Made by a program: the position numbers and the translations under genes. From Candidatus Melainabacteria bacterium (lineage in GTDB: Bacteria; Cyanobacteriota; Vampirovibrionia; Obscuribacterales; Obscuribacteraceae), in assembly GCA_020853845.1 (NCBI GenBank), contig JADYYD010000122.1, forward strand, positions 1 to 64,000: a stretch of 64,000 bases of DNA, given 5' to 3'. Positions 17,830 to 25,807 of this stretch are shown here, piece by piece. The notes beneath the pieces are model-generated. The model searched no databases. It was not told where the DNA came from and worked only from the letters and a program-made list of their open reading frames with translations. Every line of letters starts with the position of its first letter. The stretch's first letter is position 1.

Positions 17830-18567
17830 CTAGCGGTCGCTCGTGCGGCCGCTTTTCTTTAGTGCCGAAACGCCTATTTTTTCTACCGCCGCTTTGGCAG
17901 CCATTTGCTCTGCTGCTTTTTTAGTGCTGCCTGTTCCGGATGCAATGGTGTTGCCTTCCAGCGCTACCGAAACGGAAAAAGTCGGTTCGTGCGGCGGTCC
18001 ATCGATTTTGTCGACGGTGTAAACGGGCACGCCTTGCCCGCCGCCCTGGCTGAATTCCTGCAATTGAGCCTTGTAATTGTCTTTGGCTTCGTCTTTGTCG
18101 ACCTCTGTTGCTCTGCTTCCGAAAAGTCTGAGGACCAGATTTTGTACTTCGAATAGACCAAGATCGTTGTATACCGCACCAAAAATGGCTTCCATGGAGC
18201 GCGCCATGATGGACGGCCGCATTTGGACTTGGCGTCCCAGCAAAATGTACTTGCTCAAACCAAAATCCTGGGCGATTTCCGCCAGTGTTTTGTCCGACAC
18301 GAGCACCGAGCGAATGGCGGTCAGTTGCCCTTCGTCGTAATCAGTAAATCGCTCCAGCAGATATTCGCTGACAACGAAACGCAATACCGAATCGCCGAAA
18401 AATTCGAGCCGCTCGTAATCGCGGGCGCCCGGGGTCTCGGCTGCAAAGGAAGAATGAGTCAGGGCTTCGTTTAAAACGGCCAGGCGTCCAAATAAGACAC
18501 CTAGCTTGTGACAAAGTTGCTCGAGCTCCTTTGTTCGTTTGGGGTTAAGCGAATAACTATCTGTCAT
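17830..18567 (-). CDS. rnc: ribonuclease III
   Basis: A 245-residue double-strand-specific endoribonuclease for rRNA and mRNA processing. The N-terminal RNase III domain carries the signature YERLEFFGDSVL (51-62; E52, E55, D59 match catalytic or structural acidic residues), DEGQLTAIRSVLV and MEAIFGAVYNDLG (E126). A C-terminal dsRNA-binding domain follows (about 160-235; YKAQLQEFSQ, STKKAAEQMAAKAAVEKIG). Notably the position equivalent to E. coli Asp114, three residues before the catalytic Glu117, is Arg123 here (IMARSMEAIFG). The gene is divergent from the nuo cluster. Confidence 0.93.
   Translation of the reverse strand: MTDSYSLNPKRTKELEQLCHKLGVLFGRLAVLNEALTHSSFAAETPGARDYERLEFFGDSVLRFVVSEYLLERFTDYDEGQLTAIRSVLVSDKTLAEIAQDFGLSKYILLGRQVQMRPSIMARSMEAIFGAVYNDLGLFEVQNLVLRLFGSRATEVDKDEAKDNYKAQLQEFSQGGGQGVPVYTVDKIDGPPHEPTFSVSVALEGNTIASGTGSTKKAAEQMAAKAAVEKIGVSALKKSGRTSDR
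17832..17857 (+). terminator. intrinsic terminator after exported protein
   Basis: Hairpin AGCGGTCGC / GCGGCCGCT (one G-U pair) with a TCGT loop followed by TTTTC. It overlaps the last codons of the convergent rnc gene. Confidence 0.6.
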
Positions 18568-18849
18568 GAGTAACTACTTCGAGATTCCAAAAAATGCTTC
18601 CAAAAAAAGAATAGGCCAGCATCCATTATTTTTACTTACAAGGAGCCTTGTCTTGAATACTTGAAGGAAAGAGTCGCATTTTTGTTAACCATTGTTGCAT
18701 GACTTGACCCGTCAGACGGACAGGGGCTGGATTTGAACGCTTCGAAATTGGTTCGATCGCCTGCATAGTCAAGTGATTTCGAATCCGCAAACACGCCGTC
18801 TGTCAGGCCGCCCATTCGTACGCGTTACTTGAAATTTTTGCCAGTTTTT

Positions 18850-18875
18850 AAAATGAACCGTTAACGGTTCATTTT
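18850..18875. promoter_or_regulatory. palindrome copy 2 (GAACCG-N4-CGGTTC family)
   Basis: Perfect 26-bp palindrome: arms AAAATGAACCG and CGGTTCATTTT around TTAA, then more T. It lies about 270 nt upstream of nuoA and about 150 nt before the proposed nuo promoter. It shares the GAACCG/CGGTTC arms with copies at 12020 and 25658. Confidence 0.7.
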
Positions 18876-18997
18876 TTTTCAAACCAGCGTGCCGCTTGGC
18901 GTCCATGCTTTTGAAAGTTAGTAATCAAGTATTGAGCAAATTTCAGAACTGGGCGAAAAGCGGCTGACCGTCCCTAAAGTGTGCTTTTAAAGGTGAA

Positions 18998-19026
18998 TTT
19001 CAACTCTCTTCTTACCTGCCTATAAT
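18998..19026 (+). promoter_or_regulatory. probable promoter of the nuo operon
   Basis: A perfect TATAAT (19021-19026) with a weak -35 TTTCAA (18998-19003) at a 17-nt spacing. It lies about 95 nt upstream of nuoA. The weak -35 would suit activator control. Confidence 0.5.
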
Positions 19027-19121
19027 CTAGTAACTGTGCGGCATAAAGTCCGGGCTGATATGCTTTACCAGGCGGTGAAAAAGGCCGCTGATTGCCAGAA
19101 ATATTCGGCTCGGGGAAAGCG

Positions 19122-19514
19122 ATGTATCAACTTCAGTTGGCGCAGATTGCCTTGTTTGTCCTGATGGGTTTTGCTCTTCCGGCACTTGGAATGATCTTGC
19201 TTGCCTGGATTTTGCAACTTATGTTCGGGTATCACAGACCGTCCAAAACCAAGATTCAGCCTTATGAATGCGGTATGAAGCCGCTTCAGGAAGCGCACGT
19301 GCAGTTCGATATCCGCTACTACCTCTATGCGCTTCTCTTTATTCTTTTTGATATCGAAATCGTATTTCTCATTCCCTGGGCTCTGGCAACCGACCAGGTC
19401 GGCAAAGCGCTCAATTTCAAGATGTTCGGACCTATCGAAGTGACGATATTTCTGTCCATTCTGGTGGTTGGACTTGCATATGCCTGGAAAAAAGGCGCTC
19501 TTGAGTGGGAGTAA
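19122..19514 (+). CDS. nuoA: NADH-quinone oxidoreductase subunit A
   Basis: A 130-residue complex I membrane subunit with three helices and the family signature [20 protein letters not shown] followed by [20 protein letters not shown], including the acidic residues of the loop near the quinone site. ATG 19122 follows a GGGGAAAG site; a TTG 30 nt upstream is in frame but less likely. It starts an eight-gene operon A-B-C-D-H-I-J-K; nuoB follows after 6 nt. Confidence 0.95.
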   Translation: MYQLQLAQIALFVLMGFALPALGMILLAWILQLMFGYHRPSKTKIQPYECGMKPLQEAHVQFDIRYYLYALLFILFDIEIVFLIPWALATDQVGKALNFKMFGPIEVTIFLSILVVGLAYAWKKGALEWE

Positions 19515-19520
19515 ACATCA

Positions 19521-20210
19521 ATGGCCGAAGGTAACGTCCAGGGTCCGAGCGAAGTCCCTGACGAACTGAAAGATACAGTCACGCTGACAACGCTCGAAAA
19601 AATGATTGAAGCGATGGGTGATTTGCTGTCTCCTGTTGTCAGTCCCATTGCCAACGCTGCCCGCTCGAATTCGGTTTGGCCTTTGACTTTTGGAACATCC
19701 TGCTGCGCAATCGAGATGATGTCCGTCGGTATGTCGAAATTCGACATATCGCGTTTTGGTTCTGAAGTGTTCCGCGCTACTCCCAGACAGGCAGACATGA
19801 TCATCACAGCCGGCACGATCACGCGCAAAATGGCGCCGGCTCTGATTACTCTTTACGAGCAATTGCCTGAGCCCAAATATGTGATCGCCATGGGTGCCTG
19901 CACGGTGACGGGCGGCATGTTCAACGATTCGTATTCTGTAGTGCAGGGCGTGGATCGCATTATTCCGGTCGATATCTATCTGCCCGGTTGCCCCCCGCGT
20001 CCGGAAGGCATCCTCGACGCTCTGCTCAAACTGCAGCAGAAAATCCGCACCGAGTCATATGCCGAGCGCAAAAAGAAAAAGTACAGGCAGAACGCCGTTC
20101 GTTATGTAGATTACGACACCGGACGTCCGCTTGAAGATCTTGTTGATGAAGCACGATATGAAACGGCTCTGGCGCTCGATCCTCTCAAGAGTCTTCAAGA
20201 AAGCAAATAA
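19521..20210 (+). CDS. nuoB: NADH-quinone oxidoreductase subunit B
   Basis: A 229-residue subunit carrying the N2 iron-sulfur cluster next to the quinone site. The cluster ligands are visible: Cys61-Cys62 (TSCCAIEMM), Cys127 (MGACTVTGG) and Cys157 (LPGCPPRPE). It has an N-terminal extension of about 30 residues and a C-terminal tail of about 40 residues beyond the usual fold. It sits between nuoA and nuoC. Confidence 0.96.
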   Translation: MAEGNVQGPSEVPDELKDTVTLTTLEKMIEAMGDLLSPVVSPIANAARSNSVWPLTFGTSCCAIEMMSVGMSKFDISRFGSEVFRATPRQADMIITAGTITRKMAPALITLYEQLPEPKYVIAMGACTVTGGMFNDSYSVVQGVDRIIPVDIYLPGCPPRPEGILDALLKLQQKIRTESYAERKKKKYRQNAVRYVDYDTGRPLEDLVDEARYETALALDPLKSLQESK

Positions 20211-20258
20211 GAGAAAGCGAAGAAGAAACAGCAACAGTATCAGCGAAGGAAGTTTGAA

Positions 20259-20795
20259 ATGTCAGAAACACCAGCCGCAAAACCGCCGGAGGAGCCGAAA
20301 GGTCCAGGTTTGTGCGGGCAGTTTTTGAAGGATCACGGCATTGCCACCACGCGTTTGCCTGATTCGTGCGGAGTCGAAACCATCGAAATCGACGGCGCTC
20401 ACCTCGAGGCTGCAATGAAGCTCTTGAGAGGATCGTCCGAGATAAAACTCGATTACCTGGTGGCTGTAAGCGGTGTCGACAGTGCAGACACTTTCGATTC
20501 GGTTTACCAGCTCTGGTCTTATTCGAATAACAATGAACTGATAATAAAAGTGCGTGTCAAGAAGACCGACGTAGTCGAAGGTCAACTCCCTCTGGTGCCG
20601 TCTTTGTCCCGCTTCTGGAGCGCAGCCAACTGGCACGAGCGCGAAACCTATGACCTTGTCGGCATTCGCTATTACGGTCATCCATATTTAAGACGCATTC
20701 TCAACGTTTGGGATTGGGACGGACATCCGCTGCGCCGTGATTACAAGCAGTTGGTCGATGCCCTCAACGACAAAGCTCCCGGCAGCTTCCGCTAG
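20259..20795 (+). CDS. nuoC: NADH-quinone oxidoreductase subunit C
   Basis: A 178-residue peripheral-arm subunit of the 30-kDa family. The signature WHERETYDLVGIRYYGHPYL and the following RRILN and DGHPLRRDY motifs are intact. It is a separate gene, not fused to nuoD. It stabilises the quinone module with NuoB and NuoD. Confidence 0.95.
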   Translation: MSETPAAKPPEEPKGPGLCGQFLKDHGIATTRLPDSCGVETIEIDGAHLEAAMKLLRGSSEIKLDYLVAVSGVDSADTFDSVYQLWSYSNNNELIIKVRVKKTDVVEGQLPLVPSLSRFWSAANWHERETYDLVGIRYYGHPYLRRILNVWDWDGHPLRRDYKQLVDALNDKAPGSFR

Positions 20796-20825
20796 TAAAA
20801 AAATCGAAGGATAGAGGCTAACTCA

Positions 20826-21965
20826 ATGGCAACGGATACAGAAGTCGATCTGACACCCAGGCTGAAAACTGATGAGATGCTCATCAACATGGGCCCTCAG
20901 CATCCGGCCACGCACGGAGTGCTGCGTTTGATCCTGACTCTGGATGGAGAAATCGTTCGCCATACAGAGCCGATTCTCGGACACTTGCACAGAGCTCAAG
21001 AGTGGCAGGGGCAAAATCGCACCTGGTTTCAATATCAGGCTTTGATCGATCGAGTCGATTATCTCTCCGGCATGTTCACTTCCTGGGCGATGGCGAGAGC
21101 CGCCGAAGTCGTAGATGGATGCGAAGTACCCGAGCGCGCTGAGTATTTGCGCGTCATGGTTTCGGAAATGAACCGCATCACTTCGCACTTGCTCTGGTTG
21201 GGAACGTATCTGATCGATTTGGGCGCCATGTTCGGATTTCCTTTCTATCCTTTTAGAGAAAGAGAAAAATTGCTCGAATTATTCGAGGAAATTGCCGGAC
21301 AAAGGATGATGTTCAACTACATTCGCATTGGCGGAGTCATGCGCAATCCCAAGGATGCCTGGCTGTCCAAACTAAAAAAATTCACCGAAGAATTTCCTGA
21401 TCGCGTCGATGAATACGAAGCCATCGTCACTGAGAATCCAATTTTCTTGAAGCGCACCAAAGGTGTCGGCATTCTAAGAAAAGAGCTGGGCATGGACTAC
21501 GGCATCACGGGACCATCGATAAGAGCATCGGGTGTCAACATCGATTTGCGGCGCACCAAGCCGTATTCGGTTTATCCCAAACTGAAATTCGATGTGCCTG
21601 TCAACGACAGAGACGGTGACACTTTCGACCGGTACATCTTTCGCATTCGCGAAATGCGCCAGTCCAACGAAATCATCAAGCAATGCCTGGACATGCTTCC
21701 CCAGGGAGAAATCTCAGGCAAGAAGCAAATTGCCGGTTTGCGCGTCAAGGCTGGTGAAGGCTTCGCCGCAGTCGAATCGCCGCGCGGAACGCTGGGCTGC
21801 TACATCATCTCGAACGGTTCGGATCGCGCCTACAGAATCAAGTGGCGCAATCCTTCCTTCTGCAATCTCTCGATATTGCCGGAATTGCTGAAGAACCATC
21901 CGATTGCGGACGTTATGGCGATATTCGGTTCCATCGATGTAATTTTGCCGGACGTTGACAGATAG
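20826..21965 (+). CDS. nuoD: NADH-quinone oxidoreductase subunit D
   Basis: A 379-residue 49-kDa-family subunit that forms the quinone-binding cavity with NuoB. Signatures include NMGPQHPATHGVLRLIL near the N-terminus, GHLHRAQEWQ and RGTLGCYIISNGSDRAYRIK near the C-terminus. The ending LPDVDR matches the conserved family end (DxxxGxxDR-like). It lies 30 nt after nuoC and 62 nt before nuoH. Confidence 0.96.
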   Translation: MATDTEVDLTPRLKTDEMLINMGPQHPATHGVLRLILTLDGEIVRHTEPILGHLHRAQEWQGQNRTWFQYQALIDRVDYLSGMFTSWAMARAAEVVDGCEVPERAEYLRVMVSEMNRITSHLLWLGTYLIDLGAMFGFPFYPFREREKLLELFEEIAGQRMMFNYIRIGGVMRNPKDAWLSKLKKFTEEFPDRVDEYEAIVTENPIFLKRTKGVGILRKELGMDYGITGPSIRASGVNIDLRRTKPYSVYPKLKFDVPVNDRDGDTFDRYIFRIREMRQSNEIIKQCLDMLPQGEISGKKQIAGLRVKAGEGFAAVESPRGTLGCYIISNGSDRAYRIKWRNPSFCNLSILPELLKNHPIADVMAIFGSIDVILPDVDR

Positions 21966-22027
21966 AAAGATAGACAGACAGAAAAGAGACACTCAATTCC
22001 TTAGGAACAAGGACAGCTTCTAGAACC

Positions 22028-23482
22028 ATGAGAAACGGCGCCGAAATTTTAAAACTGGGAACGCTCACCATAACCTGGTGGTGCATCATATTCGGTGCTG
22101 TCTGGATCGCCTGCTATCTGGTCGGCGTGGCACTGCCGATGATGCTTTCCTCCTACGACAGCGACGCTGCCCGCATGACGGCCGAAACGCTGAAGGCGCT
22201 CACGCCCATTCTTTCGGTGCTCGTCTTCATTCCTATTAATGCCATGTTCATGGTTCTGATCGAAAGGCGCGCGCTGGCCATATTCACAGTTCGCCTGGGC
22301 CCCAACCGGGTCGGCCCGGACGGCTATCTGCAAACTGCCGCAGACGCGGTCAAGCTGCTTTTCAAAGAAGACATCACGCCGCACGGCGCTGATGCTTTCA
22401 TGTTCACGCTCGCTCCGATTGTTTTCTTCGCCCCATCTATATTTGGCGCCATGCCACTTCTGGCAGCCGTGACCAATTATCACGAACTCTTCCAGATTGT
22501 GAACTTACCCACGGGGATTTTCTTCATTCTGGCAGCGTCCTCAGTGCCAGTCGTGGGCATCGTTATGGGCGGCTGGGCGAGCAACAACAAATACTCGCTC
22601 GTGGGCGGTCTTAGATCAGCCGCTCAAGCAATCAGCTATGAAATTCCTCTGGTTCTATCTCTTGTTACCATCTGTTTGCTTGCCGGCAGCCTTGATGTGG
22701 TGCAGATTGCAAAACAACAAAGCGGCGGCATTCTTAACTGGAATATTCTGGGCGGTGGTGCGTTGCGCGGACTGGATGCCGCTCTGGCATTAAAATTCTC
22801 CAATTCGGCACCGGCGCTGCAAGAGCTTTCCGAGAAGTCTTTCGATCAAGTCCTCAAATCATCTTATGTAGAGCCGACCATGGCAGCTCTCGGTCTTTCG
22901 GCCGGGCAGGAATCTATGGCGGGCATCATCGCAGTCGTCGCCGTCCTGGTCCTGATTGCAGCAACCTTCATTGCCTACGGACTCTACATGACCGGCGCCT
23001 GCGCCGAAATCAACCGTATTCCGTTCGATTTGCCGGAAGCGGAATCTGAATTGGTCAGCGGTTATAACACCGAATATAGTGGCATCAAATTCGCTATCTT
23101 CTTCCTGGCGGAATTCACAAACTTGTTTATAGTGGCTTCGATTGCAGCCGTTATGTTCCTGGGCGGCGGCGACTGTCCAGTGCCGGCCTGGCTCGGGACG
23201 ATGTTAGGCGGACCGCAGCTCGCCAGTGTCATCAATCAAGCGCTGACACCGCTCATTCAAATAAAGCTGGTCGATCCGCCCACGCTCTTCGCCGCTATCT
23301 GGGTAATCTTGAAAGTCTATTCAATCGTCTTTTTCGCTGTTCTGATTCGCGGAACGTTGCCACGTTTCCGCATCGACCAGCTCATGGACTTTGGCTGGAA
23401 ACGCCTGATTCCTTTGTCGCTTATCGTGTTCTTGTTGGTTGTCTTTGCAAGGGAGTTCGTAAACGTACATGTTGGGTCTTAG
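22028..23482 (+). CDS. nuoH: NADH-quinone oxidoreductase subunit H, enlarged
   Basis: A 484-residue membrane subunit linking the quinone cavity to the proton channels. Conserved motifs are present: RLGPNRVGPDGYLQTAADAV, KLLFKEDITP and EINRIPFDLPEAESELVSGY. Ordinary NuoH has about 320-370 residues. The excess is an N-terminal lead of about 50 residues, a soluble-looking insertion at about 236-300 (before the EINRIPFDL helix) and another insertion after GGGDCPVPAW. It overlaps nuoI by 14 nt. Confidence 0.94.
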   Translation: MRNGAEILKLGTLTITWWCIIFGAVWIACYLVGVALPMMLSSYDSDAARMTAETLKALTPILSVLVFIPINAMFMVLIERRALAIFTVRLGPNRVGPDGYLQTAADAVKLLFKEDITPHGADAFMFTLAPIVFFAPSIFGAMPLLAAVTNYHELFQIVNLPTGIFFILAASSVPVVGIVMGGWASNNKYSLVGGLRSAAQAISYEIPLVLSLVTICLLAGSLDVVQIAKQQSGGILNWNILGGGALRGLDAALALKFSNSAPALQELSEKSFDQVLKSSYVEPTMAALGLSAGQESMAGIIAVVAVLVLIAATFIAYGLYMTGACAEINRIPFDLPEAESELVSGYNTEYSGIKFAIFFLAEFTNLFIVASIAAVMFLGGGDCPVPAWLGTMLGGPQLASVINQALTPLIQIKLVDPPTLFAAIWVILKVYSIVFFAVLIRGTLPRFRIDQLMDFGWKRLIPLSLIVFLLVVFAREFVNVHVGS

Positions 23483-24308
23483 TTTAGTTACACGCGCCAA
23501 AGACAGCCTGTATCAAATCTGCCGTGGTTTGAAGACAGTGGCTATGCACACATTTCGTGAGCCAATTACGCAAGTCTATCCGGATAAGATGCCGGACACC
23601 CATATAAGAGGTCGGCTTGCACTTTCGGTTAATCCGGAAACCGGCGAGCACCTCTGTATCTCTTGCCGGCAATGCGAGCGCGTTTGCCCCGACAAATGCA
23701 TCGAGATTACGGCTCACAAAAGCCCTGAAACCAATAAATTGGAATTGATCGATTTCAAAATCGATCACGGGCTCTGCATGTTTTGCGGTCTCTGCACGGA
23801 AGTGTGCCCGACCAGTTGCATCATCAATACCAATGATTTTGAAATGTCCGAGTACAGCCGCGAGGCGCTTGTTTACGACTTGCGCAAACTGACACTCAGT
23901 CAGGAAGAGTCCGGCTACTATTTCGCCCGTAAAGAAATTCCGTTGCCGAAGCCGAAACCGGCCAAGGCAGCACCTGCCGCCGGAGCTGCGGCTGGAGCCG
24001 CCGGCGCAGCGAAACCTGCAGCGCCCGCCGCCGCAGCAGCGAAACCTGCCGAAGGCGCTGATGCGAAACCGGCTGCCGAAGCAAAACCCGCTGCAGAAGC
24101 GAAACCGGCTGCGGAAGCGAAACCGGCTGCGGAAGCAAAACCGGCTGCCAACGCTAAACCCGCTGCCGAAGCTAAGCCGGCAGAAGCAACCGCAGACAAG
24201 CCGGCTGACGCCAAGCCTGCCGAAGAGAAGGCAGACGACAAGGCTAAGCCTGCAGAAGAAAAGAAAGAAGCTGAGAAGAAAGAAGGCGACGATAAGCCAA
24301 AAGAGTAA
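23469..24308 (+). CDS. nuoI: NADH-quinone oxidoreductase subunit I with long Ala/Pro/Lys tail
   Basis: A 279-residue ferredoxin-type subunit. Two 4Fe-4S motifs are complete: Cys63, 66, 69, 73 (CISCRQCERVCP) and Cys103, 106, 109, 113 (CMFCGLCTEVCP), carrying clusters N6a and N6b. The globular part ends near residue 160. The last 120 residues are a low-complexity Ala/Pro/Lys/Glu tail with tandem KPAAEA hexapeptides and a highly charged end. Such a tail is not part of ordinary NuoI (about 160-180 residues). The start overlaps nuoH. Confidence 0.95.
   Translation: MLGLSLVTRAKDSLYQICRGLKTVAMHTFREPITQVYPDKMPDTHIRGRLALSVNPETGEHLCISCRQCERVCPDKCIEITAHKSPETNKLELIDFKIDHGLCMFCGLCTEVCPTSCIINTNDFEMSEYSREALVYDLRKLTLSQEESGYYFARKEIPLPKPKPAKAAPAAGAAAGAAGAAKPAAPAAAAAKPAEGADAKPAAEAKPAAEAKPAAEAKPAAEAKPAANAKPAAEAKPAEATADKPADAKPAEEKADDKAKPAEEKKEAEKKEGDDKPKE
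24063..24184 (+). repeat. 18-bp tandem repeat encoding KPAAEA
   Basis: About seven near-identical 18-bp units in the 3' part of nuoI, encoding KPAAEA with one KPAANA variant. Third-position differences between units show that the repeat is not brand new. Confidence 0.8.
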
Positions 24309-24363
24309 CTGGAGATCGGGTGAGGAAACTTTCCCGGGTGCACAGGAGTAGAAAGAGGGAATT

Positions 24364-25002
24364 ATGGAACAGTTTGAGATGCTCAAAACGTGGGCTGAAA
24401 CCAATGTCGAGAGCGTAATGTTCTACATTCTTGCCACCATCTCCATACCGCTTGCTTATGGTGTCATTCTGGACAGAGCCATCATCAGAAGCGGATTTAT
24501 TCTGATTGGCGTATTTGGCTCAATCTGTGGCCTTTTCCTTTTATTGCAAGCGCAATTTCTGGCGCTGGCTCAACTGATGATTTACGCAGTTGGCATCACT
24601 CTGGTAATTGTTATCGCTCTTATGCTCACCAATCCGAGAATGGAACGAACACAATTGAGTACTGCCGCGCCGGCTAATCAATTAGGCGCATTTATGGTTG
24701 CAGTCGGATTGTTTATGACTATCTATCTTTCCGTACGACCCGAGAATTGGACTTTGAGCAGCGAGCCGCTTGATTCTGCCAATGTCGAGGTTCTTGGACG
24801 CGCGCTTACAACCGACTATTCTCTGCCTTTCGAATTTGCTTCCGTATTGTTGCTTGCCGCCTTGATTGGGGCTGTAATGCTGGCAAAAGCAGAAAAGCCG
24901 CCGAAACCAGGCGAAGATGATTACGAATACTCAGTGGTGGATGACGGACCCACCGCCGGTGATGCCAGGCCAGATAAAGAGCCTGTCGCTTCTGGGAGGT
25001 AG
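24364..25002 (+). CDS. nuoJ: NADH-quinone oxidoreductase subunit J
   Basis: A 212-residue polytopic subunit with about five helices (VMFYILATISIPLAYGVIL, FILIGVFGSICGLFLLLQAQ, LAQLMIYAVGITLVIVIALM). The YAVGI-type helix matches the NuoJ pi-bulge region. The C-terminal 40 residues form a charged soluble tail. nuoK follows after 6 nt. Confidence 0.93.
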   Translation: MEQFEMLKTWAETNVESVMFYILATISIPLAYGVILDRAIIRSGFILIGVFGSICGLFLLLQAQFLALAQLMIYAVGITLVIVIALMLTNPRMERTQLSTAAPANQLGAFMVAVGLFMTIYLSVRPENWTLSSEPLDSANVEVLGRALTTDYSLPFEFASVLLLAALIGAVMLAKAEKPPKPGEDDYEYSVVDDGPTAGDARPDKEPVASGR

Positions 25003-25008
25003 ATTGAA

Positions 25009-25617
25009 ATGACAAGCTCCACTGCTAAAGCCACTCAGGATCGAACACAAGCAGTTTTTTATGCGATTGCTTATGCCGTAGCGACCATGTTCGTAGTCGG
25101 CGCCTATGCGACTGGCAGCCTCGATAATTTTGTTCAGTATGCCGGTCTGGCGCCAATCTTGGAGTCGTGGCAGCTCAAGGATTACACCGAGCTTCTCGCC
25201 TTTATTTTGATTGTGTTGCTTGGTTCCACCGTTGCATTACTTGGTGGACAGACATCCATCATTATGGCGGTCGGTACTGTCGGCAGTTTCTTCGCCCTTA
25301 CTTTCAATCAGCATCCGCTTATTCAATATTTGACACTAGCAGCCGTGCTTTTCGCAATCGGCCTCTACGGCATGGTCGTTTCCCGCAACGCCGTACGTGT
25401 GCTGATGTCGATTGAATTGATGCTGAATGCAGTGAACATCAATCTTGTTGCCTTCGCACGATATGTCGATCCGGTTCAGGTCAAAGGACAACTCTTTGCT
25501 ATCTTTGTAATCACGGTCGCGGCCGCGGAAGCTGCAGTCGGCTTGGCTATCGTTCTTTCGATTTATCGCAATACTTCTACTGTCGATATGGAAAGATTCA
25601 ATCTTCTCAAGTGGTAA
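25009..25617 (+). CDS. nuoK: NADH-quinone oxidoreductase subunit K with N-terminal membrane extension
   Basis: A 202-residue protein whose C-terminal half (about 104-202) is a normal three-helix NuoK, with both conserved glutamates ([14 protein letters not shown] and [11 protein letters not shown]). The N-terminal half adds about three hydrophobic helices ([55 protein letters not shown]) not found in usual NuoK of about 100 residues. GTG/ATG starts within the helix region could give a short form, but no convincing ribosome binding site is present there. It is the last gene of the operon; no L/M/N follows. Confidence 0.92.
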   Translation: MTSSTAKATQDRTQAVFYAIAYAVATMFVVGAYATGSLDNFVQYAGLAPILESWQLKDYTELLAFILIVLLGSTVALLGGQTSIIMAVGTVGSFFALTFNQHPLIQYLTLAAVLFAIGLYGMVVSRNAVRVLMSIELMLNAVNINLVAFARYVDPVQVKGQLFAIFVITVAAAEAAVGLAIVLSIYRNTSTVDMERFNLLKW

Positions 25618-25657
25618 TTTCTTCGAAATTCAAAAAAGCCTAAACACCATTTTTTTT

Positions 25658-25683
25658 AAAACGAACCGATAACGGTTCGTTTT
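25658..25683. promoter_or_regulatory. palindrome copy 3 (GAACCG-N4-CGGTTC family)
   Basis: Perfect 11-bp arms AAAACGAACCG / CGGTTCGTTTT around ATAA, followed by a T-run. It lies 40 nt after nuoK and 125 nt before the zinc-ribbon gene, so it could terminate the nuo operon, regulate the next gene, or both. Confidence 0.7.
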
Positions 25684-25807
25684 TTTATAGCAAGGGTGGG
25701 TGATTGCGCGGTTGTCACGTTGAGCGAAAAAAGTTTTTTGCAAATTTTTTGAACTTTTTGTCTTCAGATTACGTACTCATTTGTAGGCGCGAATGAGGAG
25801 ATTTCAA

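Larger units (their letters stand above)
18568..19121. other. long intergenic region upstream of nuoA
   Basis: About 550 bases between divergent rnc and nuoA. Contents: a short hairpin CCGTC-A-GACGG near 18710 whose CAGACGG pairs with a distal CCGTCTG near 18795, palindrome copy 2 at 18850-18875 followed by eight T, and a -10-like TATAAT at 19021. The segment 18700-18880 could therefore be a structured, terminated small RNA; that is speculative. No protein coding is apparent. Confidence 0.5.

Noticed and set aside
18700-18815. tRNA-like segment with TTCGAATCC
   Set aside because: The T-loop-like string is present but no T-arm or acceptor stem pairs with it.
23484-24404. Minus-strand frames opposite nuoI and other low-complexity genes
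   Set aside because: They mirror the repetitive codons of nuoI; the plus-strand ferredoxin motifs show the real gene.
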